Positions 48,625-58,406 are shown, counted from the stretch's first letter. The stretch: 64,000 bases of DNA from Streptomyces sp. WMMB 322 (GCF_900090145.1 NZ_FMHI01000004.1:124001-188000), one strand, 5' to 3'. Notes: generated by a model not told the origin, from the letters alone. Numbers and translations are program-made.

Positions 48625-51600
48625 GTGAACTCCGTCGCTGAGGCAATGAGCCGTCTGCGCCCTCCGTACGCGCTGCGCAAGCACCAGGAGGACGCGCTGG
48701 CGCGGCTGATGCGGGTGACCGGGCGAGACGCCCGGGGCGCGAAGCCGGGCCGGGACGACGGGGGGTCCGGTGGCGCGGGCGGCTCCGGCGGCTCGCCTCA
48801 ACAGGCCCGTGCCTGGGTCGTGTTGCCGCCCGGCATGGGCAAGACGCTGACCGGGCTGGAGGCCGCGCGCAGGCTCGGCGCCCCCGTCGTCGTCCTCACC
48901 CCGAACACCGCGATCCAGGGCCAGTGGCTGCGGGAGTGGGAGGCGTTCGTCCCCGGCTCCGGCTCCGGCTGCGGGGACGGCGACGGCGACGGCGCGCCGG
49001 CGGACACCGCAACCGGTGCCGAGAGCCCCGCGCCGACCGCGCTGACCGCACCGTCCGTGCCGGCCGGCACGGACCGCGGCCTCGACTGCCCGGTCACCGT
49101 GCTCACTTACCAGTCGCTGGCCTCCTTCGACCCCGACGCCGAGGTCGACGAGGACGGCAGCGAACGCAGAGCTCGCAGCTCAACCGCTCCGCGCGCGGCA
49201 GCAGCCCGGACGGTGCGGCACCTGCACAGGCTCCGTCCTCAGGGGCTCGAACTCGTCGAGGCACTGCGACGCACGGGAACCTTCACCCTCCTGCTCGACG
49301 AGTGCCACCATCTCCTCGACACCTGGGGCGAGTTGCTGGCCGAGCTGCTGCGTGAGCTTCCCGACGCCACGGTCATCGGCCTCACCGCCACACCCCCCGA
49401 CCGGCTCTCTCCCGCACAGGCCGAGCTGGTGACCGAGCTGTTCGGCCCTGCGGTACAGGGTCCCTCGATCCCCGCCGCCGTACGGGAGGGCAACCTCACC
49501 CCGTACGCCGAGCTGTGCTGGCTGACCGCGCCCACGCCCGTCGAGACGGACTGGCTCGCCGCCGAGGCCGAGCGCTTCACCGAGCTGACGACCGGCCTCC
49601 TCGACCCGGACTTCGCCTCCCTGCCATTCCTGACCTGGCTGGACGAGCGGTTCGTCGTCCGCCGGGGCCCGGACGGAGCACGCGTGCCGTGGGCGCGGCT
49701 GGCGCGCGACCGTCCCGAACTCACCGCTGCCGCACTGCGGTTCCACCACGCGGGGCTTCTCTCGCTGCCCGAGGGAGCACGGCCGCACGAGGAGCACCGC
49801 CGCGCCCCCGGCGCGGACGACTGGGTGCGGCTGCTGGACGACTGGGTGCGGCACTGCCTGCGACGCAGCGGCTCGCCGCGGGACGCCGAGGTCCTGGAGG
49901 CGCTGCGGAAGGCACTCCCGTCCGTGGGGCACCAGTTGACGGCGCGCGGAATCCGCGGCGGCCGCTCGCCCGTCGACCGGGTGCTGGCACGCAGCGCCGC
50001 CAAGCCGCAGGCAGTGAAGGAGATCCTCGCGGCGGAGGACGCGGCGCTCGGCGACGGGCTGCGCGCGGTCGTCGTCTGCGACCACGAGCGTGCCACGGCG
50101 ACCCTCCCGGCCCGGCTGACCGGAGTGCTGGAGGCTCAGGCCGGTTCGGCCGTGCTGGTGCTGGAGGAGCTGGCGTCCGATCCGCGCACGGCAGCGCTCG
50201 AACCGGTGCTGGTGACGGGCCGTACGGTGGCCGCACAACGGGAGACCGCGGAGCGGCTGATGGCGTACTGCCGTGCGGCACTCGCTCCCGGCATGGAGCT
50301 GAGCGCCGAGCCGCTGGACGCGCGCGGCGAATCCGCCGACGGCGGCGACGGCAGCGGCCACGGCGACGGTGACCCGGGTTTCCCGGGCACGGGCGCGGCC
50401 GGCGTCGCGGCCGGTTCGGGTCCGCTCGTCCGCGTCGTCGGCCCGTCGGCCTGGAACAGCCGACGCTGGGTCGAGCTGGTGACCCGCTTCTTCGAGCGCG
50501 GCGGCACCCGCGTGCTCATCGGCACCCGCGGCATGCTGGGCGAGGGCTGGGACGCCCGCCGGGTCAACACACTGGTCGACCTCACGGAGGCGACGACGCC
50601 CACCGCGGTCGTCCAGACGCGGGGCCGCGCGCTGCGGCTCGACCCGGACCATCCCGGCAAGGTCGCCAACACCTGGTCGGTGGTGTGCGTCGCGGAGGCG
50701 CATCCGCGCGGCGACCGCGACTGGAGCCGCTTCGTCCGCAAGCACGACGGCTATCTCGGGCTGACGGACGCGGGTGAGGTCATGGTCGGCGTCCCCCACG
50801 TCCACCCCGAGCTGTCCCCTTACGCGCCGCCGCCGGCAACGGAGTTCGACCGTCTGAACGTCACGATGCTCCAGCGCTCCGCCGCCCGGGACGAGGTGCG
50901 GGAGCGATGGCGCCTGGGCGAGCCGTACGAGGACGAACTGGTCCACACGGTCCGGGTGACCGTCCCCCGCGAAAGGGCCGCCGCCCCCGTCCCCGTGGTG
51001 CGACCGGGGAGTGCGCCCGCGGCGGTCCCCGCAGCGCGCGGGGTCCGTCCGGCCCGTTCCGCCGGCGGCTCCGGGCTCTCCCGTACGGCCGTGCCCGGTG
51101 CCGCGTTCGCCGGCGCTCTCGGAACGGTGGCTTCCGCGGCCGCCGCGCTGCCGGGGATGCTCGCCGCGGCAGCGGGCGGCCTCGCGGCCTGCGCCGCCTA
51201 CACCACGGTTCATACGGAGGAGATGCGGCGGCACCTGAAGAACGTGGCGGAGGATCCCGTGCTCGTGCACATCGCGTGGGCCACGGCGCAGGCCCTGCAC
51301 AAGGCGGGGCTGGTCCCGCGCGGTCCGGAGGGCGTCTGCGTCGAGCCCGACGAGACGGGTGCCTACCGCGTGGAGCTGGACGGGGTGCCCCAGGAGGCCT
51401 CCGCTCTCTTCGCCTCGGCCTTCGACGAGGCCGTCTCCCCCCTGACCTCGCCCCGTTACGTCGTGCCGCGCCATCTCCTGCCGCCTCCCACGGCGGGCTC
51501 CGCCTTCCGCGCCCTGTGCCGCAGGCCACGCGTCAACGCGGTCGTCCACCACGCGGTGCCCGCGCCGCTCGCGGAGAACCGCCGTCTCGCGGACGTCTTC

Positions 51601-51738
51601 GCCGCCGCCTGGAACACCTACGTCAGCACGGGCGCGCCGCTCTACACGCGCTCCCCCGAAGGAGCGGGCGTCCTCGCCGCTCAGGCGGGCGGCTCGCCGC
51701 TGGAGGTCACGACAGCGATGCGGATGACGTGGCAGTGA
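48625..51738 (+). CDS. DEAD/DEAH-box superfamily 2 helicase-like protein
   Basis: 1037 residues from the GTG at 48625 (an ATG 21 bases on is also possible). Q-motif-like RPPYALRKHQEDAL, Walker A PPGMGKT (68-74), VVVLTPNTAIQGQW, DECH box in TLLLDECHHLLD (~225), motif III GLTATPP, then the second RecA lobe with VLIGTRGMLGEGWD, and QTRGRALRLDPD. Several Gly/Asp-rich inserts interrupt the first lobe. From ~825 to ~860 is a hydrophobic Ala/Gly-rich segment resembling one or two membrane helices, then a ~170-residue domain I do not recognise. Role unknown; a single gene between a peptidase and a Nudix gene. Confidence 0.8.
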   Translation: MNSVAEAMSRLRPPYALRKHQEDALARLMRVTGRDARGAKPGRDDGGSGGAGGSGGSPQQARAWVVLPPGMGKTLTGLEAARRLGAPVVVLTPNTAIQGQWLREWEAFVPGSGSGCGDGDGDGAPADTATGAESPAPTALTAPSVPAGTDRGLDCPVTVLTYQSLASFDPDAEVDEDGSERRARSSTAPRAAAARTVRHLHRLRPQGLELVEALRRTGTFTLLLDECHHLLDTWGELLAELLRELPDATVIGLTATPPDRLSPAQAELVTELFGPAVQGPSIPAAVREGNLTPYAELCWLTAPTPVETDWLAAEAERFTELTTGLLDPDFASLPFLTWLDERFVVRRGPDGARVPWARLARDRPELTAAALRFHHAGLLSLPEGARPHEEHRRAPGADDWVRLLDDWVRHCLRRSGSPRDAEVLEALRKALPSVGHQLTARGIRGGRSPVDRVLARSAAKPQAVKEILAAEDAALGDGLRAVVVCDHERATATLPARLTGVLEAQAGSAVLVLEELASDPRTAALEPVLVTGRTVAAQRETAERLMAYCRAALAPGMELSAEPLDARGESADGGDGSGHGDGDPGFPGTGAAGVAAGSGPLVRVVGPSAWNSRRWVELVTRFFERGGTRVLIGTRGMLGEGWDARRVNTLVDLTEATTPTAVVQTRGRALRLDPDHPGKVANTWSVVCVAEAHPRGDRDWSRFVRKHDGYLGLTDAGEVMVGVPHVHPELSPYAPPPATEFDRLNVTMLQRSAARDEVRERWRLGEPYEDELVHTVRVTVPRERAAAPVPVVRPGSAPAAVPAARGVRPARSAGGSGLSRTAVPGAAFAGALGTVASAAAALPGMLAAAAGGLAACAAYTTVHTEEMRRHLKNVAEDPVLVHIAWATAQALHKAGLVPRGPEGVCVEPDETGAYRVELDGVPQEASALFASAFDEAVSPLTSPRYVVPRHLLPPPTAGSAFRALCRRPRVNAVVHHAVPAPLAENRRLADVFAAAWNTYVSTGAPLYTRSPEGAGVLAAQAGGSPLEVTTAMRMTWQ

Positions 51739-51829
51739 GCCGACCGTTCCCGGAGGCTGACGCACAGCTTGCGGAAGCGGACGCACAGCACCCCGCACGG
51801 GCCCGCCCCCCGAGGCGCTGGAGAAGAGC

Positions 51830-52342
51830 ATGAACGAGCAACGAGAGTCCGCCCGGGACGGTGCCGCCGTCGCCGCCGTCATCAACGGCCAGACATGGCA
51901 CGTCGCGTGGCATCCGCCCCCTGAGCCGCCGCCGGGCACTCCGCACGGTGCGGAGGCGCTGTGCCTCGCAGACGACCGCGTCGTCGTGGTCAGCGGCGAC
52001 GGCCGGCACTGGGGTCTGCCCGCGGGCCGCCCCGAGCAGCATGAGCAGTGGGCGGGGACGATGCGCCGCGAAGTACGTGAGGAGGCCTGCGCGGCGGTCA
52101 CGGGCTGCCGGCTCCTCGGCTTCAGCCGCGGTGTCTGCGTCCGGGGCTCCCAGGAGGGTCTGGTGCTCGTCCGGTCGATGTGGCGTGCAGAGGTGCAACT
52201 GGAGCCGTGGGAGCCGCAGTTCGAGATGTCCCACCGCCGTCTGCTGCCGGCCCGGCAGGCATTCCGCTCCCTCACGGTCCCCGGCGGTCTCGTCCCCTTC
52301 TACCGCCGGCTGTTCGCCGAAGCCGGCGTTCCCACGTCCTGA
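51830..52342 (+). CDS. Nudix hydrolase family protein
   Basis: 170 residues. The Nudix box is recognisable though loose: GLPAGRPEQHEQWAGTMRRE followed by VREEACA, with the REVREE core that binds metal. The rest fits an alpha-beta-alpha Nudix fold (VVVVSGDGRHWGLPAG before it, LVRSMWRAEVQLEPW after). Substrate unknown. It starts 91 bases after the helicase gene. Confidence 0.82.
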   Translation: MNEQRESARDGAAVAAVINGQTWHVAWHPPPEPPPGTPHGAEALCLADDRVVVVSGDGRHWGLPAGRPEQHEQWAGTMRREVREEACAAVTGCRLLGFSRGVCVRGSQEGLVLVRSMWRAEVQLEPWEPQFEMSHRRLLPARQAFRSLTVPGGLVPFYRRLFAEAGVPTS

Positions 52343-52463
52343 GTAGGGGACTTCCACGGGCCGGGCGTCTCGTGCGGAACCGGGCGCTCGATGTGCTTCC
52401 GTCGCCTCGGCGAGCCGGGCCGGGCCGGTGCGGGCATGCCTGCACGAATCCGAACGACAGGAC

Positions 52464-52847
52464 CTAACCGCCGAAGCTGATCGGCCCCGAGAAGTCGCGG
52501 CCCTGAATGAGGGAGCCGCTGATGCGGGTGTCGCCGGAAACGGTGTTGTGGACGCTGCCGGGGGCGATCCGGAGGGTGAATCCGTGCCGCCCGGCCCATG
52601 TCTCCAGGTCGTCGGCGAAGGTTTCGTCCTCCTCGCTCGCCTCGATCACGGCGGTGGTCAGCAGACGGACCTGCTCCTCGTCACCGGCGTCGTCGGGCAG
52701 CGCGATCTCGTCTCCCGGCCGCCCCCTGCCGATGCGGCGGCACAGGTCGAGCAGCGACTCCCACGCGTGCCGGCCAGCCTCCGTACCGGCCGAGGCGGCG
52801 GCCGCGCCGACGGCCGCGGCGATCGCTCCCGCTGAAGCAGTGTCCAT
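52464..52847 (-). CDS. Small protein of unknown function with SGSLIQGRDFSGPI-type C-terminal tail
   Basis: 127 residues from the ATG at 52847 (GAGGGGGACC upstream). The N-terminal ~35 residues are Ala/Gly helices, the middle is acidic (DEIALPDDAGDEEQVRLL, EASEEDETFADDL). The end, NTVSGDTRISGSLIQGRDFS and a GPISFGG close, is a short glycine-rich beta motif that I recall at the ends or joints of other actinobacterial proteins, some next to NTPase or signalling domains. No catalytic motif. Convergent with the Nudix gene, 122 bases apart. Confidence 0.65.
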   Translation of the reverse strand: MDTASAGAIAAAVGAAAASAGTEAGRHAWESLLDLCRRIGRGRPGDEIALPDDAGDEEQVRLLTTAVIEASEEDETFADDLETWAGRHGFTLRIAPGSVHNTVSGDTRISGSLIQGRDFSGPISFGG

Positions 52848-52938
52848 GCCGGTCCCCCTCCGAAGTCCGCATCCGCGCACGGCTTTTGATGGTAGCGGCG
52901 GACCGCACGCCGACGGGGAGGGGCGGCCGGGCGGAACG

Positions 52939-54387
52939 TCATCCCGCCAGCAGCGCAGTGAGCGCGGCCACCGGGTCACCGGCCGAGGGGCCCTCCGGCC
53001 ACCATTCTTCCCCCTCCGCACCCCTGGAGGCCTCGCTGCGGTACGGGTACCAGCGGCTGTCCCGGCCGAAGCGGATCTGGAAGGTCCCGGTGGGGTCTGT
53101 GAGGCGGTTGCGGTGTATCGACATCCGCGGCAGCCCGGCGGCGGCGAGCGCGCCGCGTGCCCGGTCGAAGTTGCCCGCAGGCGGATCCCAGGCGGACTCC
53201 AGTACGGCCACTCCTTCACTGCCCTGCCGCCAGGCCGCCGCCGCCCGTGCGAGGCCCGGCGCCGTCTGGCCGCTCTCGCGGGCGAGACGGGCGAAGCGGG
53301 CGGAGAGAGTGCCACGCCCCGTGAGTTCGGGGTGGGTGGCCGCCAGCCTGATCGCGTCGTGCCGCGGTGGGAGCGGTGCGAGCCCGGCGTGGTCGGCGCG
53401 ATCGGCGTGGTCGGCGCGATCGGCCGTCAGGGCCGTATGTGCCCGCTGCGCCGCGTGGGCGGCGAGGAAGGCGAGGTCCGACGGGTCGGGTGCGCCGGGG
53501 AGTTCGGGCAGCGGGGGCGGTTCCCCTGCTGCGGACGGCGGTTCGAGGGGTGCCGGCAGGGGCGGACGTACGGACGTGGCCAGCACCTCGCGGGCAGGCA
53601 CCTCACGGGCAGGCACGCCGGAAGCCGCCCCCTCGCCTGCGGCCGCTTCCCCGGGCCGGTCCTGCCCGGCCTCCGGATCATGGACGCCGCGCGCCTCATG
53701 AACGCTGCGCGCCTCACGGGCGCGGCGGGCCTCACGGGCGTCGCGCGCGCTCGATCTCGCGTTGCGCCGGGCGAGTTCGCCCAGCAGCTCCTCCTCGTCC
53801 CGGCCGCGCAGAAGCAGCAGCACGAACGGGTCGGAGTCCAGGAAACGCGCCGTCTGATAGCACAGCGCGGCCGCGTGCTTGCACGGGTACCCGTCGTCGG
53901 GGCACGAGCAGTCCGGCTCCAGGTCTCCGGGCCCCGGCAGGAGCCGCACCCCTGAAGCGGTGGCCGCGTCCACCAGCGCGTGCGGCATGTCCTTGTCCAA
54001 CAGGGCGGCGATGAACGCGGGTTGCGCGCAGACGGCGTCCAGGAAGCCGTCCCATTGCGGCCCGGTCAGCACCCGCGAACGGATCACCGTGCGGTACGGA
54101 CGGGACCGGCTGCCGGTGACCGGCGCAGCGATCCGGCCGGGCGTGACCGTGATCGTGCCGACGTGTCCGCCGCGCGCGTACGTACGGCCCCGCGAGAGCC
54201 GCCCCGCGTCCAGCGAGGTCTCCTCCAGGGCCCGCACCCACGCGTCGCCCCACCACGACGTCGCGAAGGACTTCCGCGCGCCCGGCGTCGGAGGCACGGG
54301 CGGGAGGCTTCGCGTCCGTGCAGCAGCGGGACGGGCGCCGCGGCCAGGGACCTCACCGAATGCGCCCCGCGCACCGGACCGGCTCAT
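52939..54387 (-). CDS. SWIM zinc-finger domain protein
   Basis: 482 residues. Starts with a basic tail, then the family RKSFATSWWGDAWVRALEE and RGRTYARGGHVGTI. The SWIM zinc finger (CxCx(n)CxH) is visible as CSCPDDGYPCKHAAALCY at ~160-180. The central 190-330 is a long low-complexity Ala/Arg/Pro region; the C-terminal 110 residues have SGRGTLSARFARLARE and a W/Y-rich end. Its ATG overlaps the stop of the SNF2 gene by 4 bases, so the two proteins are made together; in actinobacteria they form a conserved pair likely acting on DNA or chromatin. Confidence 0.9.
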   Translation of the reverse strand: MSRSGARGAFGEVPGRGARPAAARTRSLPPVPPTPGARKSFATSWWGDAWVRALEETSLDAGRLSRGRTYARGGHVGTITVTPGRIAAPVTGSRSRPYRTVIRSRVLTGPQWDGFLDAVCAQPAFIAALLDKDMPHALVDAATASGVRLLPGPGDLEPDCSCPDDGYPCKHAAALCYQTARFLDSDPFVLLLLRGRDEEELLGELARRNARSSARDAREARRAREARSVHEARGVHDPEAGQDRPGEAAAGEGAASGVPAREVPAREVLATSVRPPLPAPLEPPSAAGEPPPLPELPGAPDPSDLAFLAAHAAQRAHTALTADRADHADRADHAGLAPLPPRHDAIRLAATHPELTGRGTLSARFARLARESGQTAPGLARAAAAWRQGSEGVAVLESAWDPPAGNFDRARGALAAAGLPRMSIHRNRLTDPTGTFQIRFGRDSRWYPYRSEASRGAEGEEWWPEGPSAGDPVAALTALLAG

Positions 54388-57281
54388 GCCGTCCTCCGCA
54401 GAGCGACGAGATCGGCGAGCTCCTCGTCGCTCAGCTCGGACAGGGCCGCCGCCTCACCGCCGTCGAGCACCGCGTCGGCCAACTCCCGTTTGGCGTCGAG
54501 CAGCAGAGCGATCCGCTCCTCGACCGTCCCCTCGGTGACGATGCGGTGCACCTGCACGGGCTGCGTCTGCCCGATGCGGTAGGCGCGGTCGGTGGCCTGC
54601 TCCTCCACGGCGGGATTCCACCAGCGGTCGTAGTGCACTACGTGCGCGGCGCGCGTGAGGTTGAGACCGGTGCCCGCGGCCTTCAACGAGAGCAGGAACA
54701 CCGGGACTTCGCCGCTCTGGAAGCGGCGGACCATCTCCTCGCGCCGCGCGACGGGTGTACCGCCGTGCAGCAACTGCGCCTGCACGCCCCGCTGATGAAG
54801 ATGGTGCCCGAGGAGCCGGGCCATCTCCACGTACTGCGTGAAGACCAGCACCGCTGCGTCCTCGGCGAGGATGACCTCCAGCAGCTCGTCGAGCAGCTCC
54901 AGCTTCCCCGAGCGCCCGGCGAGCACGGCGCCGGCCTCCCCTCCCGGTGCGGCGACGGCCTCCTTCAGATACTGCGCCGGGTGGTTGCAGATCTGCTTGA
55001 GGGCAGTGAGCAGCTTCATCACCAGGCCGCGGCGCGCCATGCCCTCCGCCGCCTCGATCCCGGCCATGGTCTCGCGGACGACGGCCCCGTAGAGCCCGGC
55101 CTGTTCACGTACGAGCCCGACGGGATGGTCCGTGACGGTCTTCGGCGGCAGCTCGGGGGCAATGCCCGGATCCGACTTCCTGCGACGCAGCAGGAACGGA
55201 GCCACCAGACGCGCCAGCCGCTGGGTCGCCTCCTCGTCCTCACCGCCCTCGACGGCGCGGGCGTGGCGTGCACGGAAGGACTTCAGCGGGCCGAGCAGAC
55301 CCGGTGTCGTCCAGTCGAGAACGGCCCACAGTTCGGAGAGGTTGTTCTCGACGGGTGTGCCGGTGAGGGCAACGCGCGCGGGTGCGGGGACGGTACGCAG
55401 GGCCTTGGCCGTGGCCGAGTGCGGGTTCTTCACGTGCTGCGCCTCGTCGGCGACGACCAGCCCCCAGCGCTGCGCGGCCAGTTCGGGGGCGCTGGAGCGC
55501 ATCGTGCCGTATGTGGTCAGGACGAAGCCGCCGGCGGAGTCGTCCGGGACGGCGCCGGGCAGGCTGCGGTCGGAGCCGTGGAACCGGCGCACCGGCACGC
55601 CCGGGGCGAAGCGTTCGATCTCCCGCTGCCAGTTGCCCAGGAGCGAGGCGGGACAGACGACGAGGGTGGGCTCCCGCGAACCCGACCGCGCACGGTGCAG
55701 ATGGAGCGCGATGAGGGTGACGGTCTTGCCGAGCCCCATGTCGTCGGCGAGGCAGCCGCCCAGGCCGAGGGACGTCATCAGGTCGAGCCAGGCCAGACCC
55801 TGCAACTGGTAGTCGCGGAGGGTGGCTTGGAGCCCCTCCGGCTGGGCGAGCGGGGGCGGTTCGGAGCGCAGGCGTGCGCGCAGCTTCTCCAGTGCGCCGA
55901 CGGGGACGGCCTCGACGGTCTCCCCGTCGACCTCCGCTGCGCCGGTGAGCGCGGCGGACAGCGCGTCGGCCGGCTCCAGCATGCCCAGGTTGCGTTTGCG
56001 GGCCTTGCGTACGAGCCCGGGATCGACCAGGACCCACTGGCCGCGCAGCTGTACCACCGGAAGGTGGGCCTCGGCCAGCGCGTCCATCTCGGCCTCGGTG
56101 AGCTGTTCGCCGCCGAGCGCCAACTGCCAGCGGAACTCGAGCAGTTCGTCGGCCTCGAAGAAGCCGAACCCGTCCGAGGCACTGCCCGGAGCGGGACGGA
56201 TCACGGCGGTCGCGGTCAGTTCACGGGCGACTTCGCGTGGCCAGTGCACGGCGACGCCGGCGGACGCGAGCGCGGTGGCGGCCCTGCCGAGCAGATCGCT
56301 CAGCTCCTCCTCCGACAGCGGCAGCACGTCCGGGACGGGACGCTCCAGCAATCGCCCCAGCGGCGGCCACACGCGGGAAGCCCGGCGCAGCCCGAGGAGG
56401 GTGTCGATGCGGGCTCGCGGGCCGAAGTGTTCGGCTCCCGCCCAGAGTTGAGCGGCGTCGGCGACGAGCGCGGGATCGGCGAGACTGTGCACCTGCACCA
56501 CGGCCGCCGAACCCCGCCGAACCCGGTCGCCACCGTTCTCACCGGCGGCGGCCTCGTCATCGGGGCCCGTGTCGAACAGATCGCCGGCCGCGAGGTCGAG
56601 ACGCAGAGAGATCCGCACGCCCACGTCCGTCCCTGCCGCGACCTCCGCGGCCCATTCACGCGCTCCCGGCAGCCGTTGCGGCGCCCACGCGGCGAAGGGC
56701 GCACCCGCGGCGTACGGCGCCGCCGGGGTGCGCGGGAGGGTGTCCGCGACGGCGTCGAGAAAGGACCGCAGCAGGGGCTCCGCGGAGGGCACCCGCAGCG
56801 GTCCGCCGTTGCCGGGCACGGCCACGGCGTGCGCCTCGGCCGGCATCGCGGCGGCGATCGCCCGCAGATGCCCGACGTCGCGGGCCTCCAGCGGACCGGC
56901 CCGCCATTCGTCGCAGTCCCCGCCGCCGAGGCCGGGCAGCAGACGACCCCGCGCGACCAGATGCAGGGCGTGCAGCGCGGCGGCGCCCCAGCAGGCGGCC
57001 GCCGGGTGCGCTCCCTGCTGCCGGCGTGCGTTCACCAGCGACGGCAGCGCGTCGCCGACGCTCACGCTCAGGGCACCGACCGTACGGGCGCGGGCACCCC
57101 TGCCGTGCCGCCGCGCGACGGTCAGCTCCGTCAGCTCCGCGCCGGAAACTTCGCACTCGCCGGGCGGCGGCAGCTCCCCGCCGTCCGGACGCCAGAAGGC
57201 GACCCGGCCCGTCCGCGACGGCTCCCCCGGCAGGAAGACCGCGGCGCACCGCGCGAGCCCCTCCCTCGGCAGCACCTCCAT
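54384..57281 (-). CDS. SNF2/Rad54-type ATP-dependent helicase
   Basis: 965 residues from the ATG at 57281 (GTGs a few codons upstream are alternatives). The first ~450 residues are the family's N-terminal domain (DUF3670-like; FEFRWQLALGG region). Then a SNF2 motor: LRDYQLQGLAWLD, Walker A DDMGLGKTVT, VCPASLLGNWQ, DEAQ box LVVADEAQHVKNP, LTGTPVENNLSELW, CNHPAQYL, and the second lobe with VLVFTQYVEMARLL, LLSLKAAGTGLNL and YDRWWNPAVEEQATDRAYRI. It translocates on double-stranded DNA; target unknown. It is coupled to the SWIM gene. Confidence 0.93.
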   Translation of the reverse strand: MEVLPREGLARCAAVFLPGEPSRTGRVAFWRPDGGELPPPGECEVSGAELTELTVARRHGRGARARTVGALSVSVGDALPSLVNARRQQGAHPAAACWGAAALHALHLVARGRLLPGLGGGDCDEWRAGPLEARDVGHLRAIAAAMPAEAHAVAVPGNGGPLRVPSAEPLLRSFLDAVADTLPRTPAAPYAAGAPFAAWAPQRLPGAREWAAEVAAGTDVGVRISLRLDLAAGDLFDTGPDDEAAAGENGGDRVRRGSAAVVQVHSLADPALVADAAQLWAGAEHFGPRARIDTLLGLRRASRVWPPLGRLLERPVPDVLPLSEEELSDLLGRAATALASAGVAVHWPREVARELTATAVIRPAPGSASDGFGFFEADELLEFRWQLALGGEQLTEAEMDALAEAHLPVVQLRGQWVLVDPGLVRKARKRNLGMLEPADALSAALTGAAEVDGETVEAVPVGALEKLRARLRSEPPPLAQPEGLQATLRDYQLQGLAWLDLMTSLGLGGCLADDMGLGKTVTLIALHLHRARSGSREPTLVVCPASLLGNWQREIERFAPGVPVRRFHGSDRSLPGAVPDDSAGGFVLTTYGTMRSSAPELAAQRWGLVVADEAQHVKNPHSATAKALRTVPAPARVALTGTPVENNLSELWAVLDWTTPGLLGPLKSFRARHARAVEGGEDEEATQRLARLVAPFLLRRRKSDPGIAPELPPKTVTDHPVGLVREQAGLYGAVVRETMAGIEAAEGMARRGLVMKLLTALKQICNHPAQYLKEAVAAPGGEAGAVLAGRSGKLELLDELLEVILAEDAAVLVFTQYVEMARLLGHHLHQRGVQAQLLHGGTPVARREEMVRRFQSGEVPVFLLSLKAAGTGLNLTRAAHVVHYDRWWNPAVEEQATDRAYRIGQTQPVQVHRIVTEGTVEERIALLLDAKRELADAVLDGGEAAALSELSDEELADLVALRRTA

Positions 57282-57467
57282 CCGGGCCACCACTTCTTCC
57301 GCTTCTCGTGCTGCGGGGACCGTGCGCTCCCCGGTGACGCACGGCCCCCACTCGGACGCACACGAGTCTATGGCGCACCACTGACAACGCCCCTTGGCCG
57401 CCCGTCCGGCACGGTCCGCAGGGAAATCGGCGCGCGGCCGCACACTCTGTGTTGCTACGTTCACGCC

Positions 57468-58151
57468 ATGACGGACAGCGATCTGACAGGGGCCGATGCC
57501 GAAGTGACCGCCGACGACGTGCGTGACGCCGTGCGGCTGGCGGCCGCGGCCCTCCGCGAGGGGAGCGGGGCGGACTGGAGCGGCGCGGCAGGGTCGCTGG
57601 AGTGGGACTGCTGGACGACCGTCGAGCACCTGTGCAACGCCCTGTTCGTGTACGCCACTCAACTCACCCCGGACAACCCTCCGTTGACCGGCAACGTCCC
57701 CTTCGGCGCCACCCCCCGGACCCCGAACGGCCCCGCCACCGCGATCAGCGCGAACCGCGACGCCGGCCCTGCGGGACTGCTGCGGGTCCTGGAGTCCTGC
57801 GGCGCGCTGCTGACCGCGACGGTGCGCACGGCCCCGCCGGATCTGCGCGCGTGGCATGTGTACGGGGTCGCGGACGCCGGCGGCTTCGCCGCGATGGGCG
57901 TGGTGGAGACCCTGGTGCACGGCTACGACGTCGCCGAGGGCCTCGGCCTCGCGTGGAGCCCGCCGCAGGACCTGTGCCGCCGCACGCTCGCCCGGCTCTT
58001 CCCCGACGTACAGGGCCTCGATGCCCAGCCCTGGCAGGCTCTGCTGTGGGCCACCGGCCGCACCGCTCTCCCGGGCCGTCCCCGCCGCACGTCGTGGCGC
58101 TGGTACGGCGCTTCGGACGCACAGCAGGTCACGGCGCCCGCGGCGGAATGA
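57468..58151 (+). CDS. DinB/maleylpyruvate isomerase N-terminal domain protein
   Basis: 227 residues from the ATG at 57468; the huge open frame to its left only mirrors the SNF2 gene. Four-helix bundle of the MDMPI type: SLEWDCWTTVEHLCNALFVY includes the metal-site His, and MGVVETLVHGYDVAEGLGLAW carries a second His-x-x-Asp site, with a C-terminal RRTLARLFPDV segment. Members are thiol- or metal-dependent enzymes of unclear substrate. A similar but different protein stands at 22358-23089. Confidence 0.8.
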   Translation: MTDSDLTGADAEVTADDVRDAVRLAAAALREGSGADWSGAAGSLEWDCWTTVEHLCNALFVYATQLTPDNPPLTGNVPFGATPRTPNGPATAISANRDAGPAGLLRVLESCGALLTATVRTAPPDLRAWHVYGVADAGGFAAMGVVETLVHGYDVAEGLGLAWSPPQDLCRRTLARLFPDVQGLDAQPWQALLWATGRTALPGRPRRTSWRWYGASDAQQVTAPAAE

Positions 58152-58300
58152 TCCGGGGGCGGGACGGCGGGCAGGAGTGACGGGCCACGCCGCGATCATC
58201 GCCTCTCGGCGAGGACGTCAGATCACTGCGCGCAGGGCCCGAGGGCCGACACGGGCCTGATGTCCCTCCTGTGGCCCAGGTCTCAGGTCTCGGGTCCAAG

Positions 58301-58335
58301 GCCTCAGGCCTCAGGCCTCAGGCCTCAGGCCTCAA
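58301..58335. repeat. Heptamer tandem repeat GCCTCAG
   Basis: Four perfect GCCTCAG units (58301-58328) and a fifth ending in A instead of G, preceded by looser related units (CAGGTCTC). It is in the 255-base gap between two convergent genes; no terminator of usual form is seen there. Confidence 0.9.
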
Positions 58336-58406
58336 CTGAGGCTGTTCTCACGTGAGTCCCGCCGAATCGGCCCCACCTCGGGCAGGACACCCCGGCAGGG
58401 GCGGGG

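Noticed and set aside
54318..57467. Very long plus-strand open frame opposite the SNF2 gene
   Set aside because: It mirrors the SNF2 coding sequence in GC-rich third-position phase; its translation is low-complexity and shows no family. Only its last part (57468-58151) is a real gene.
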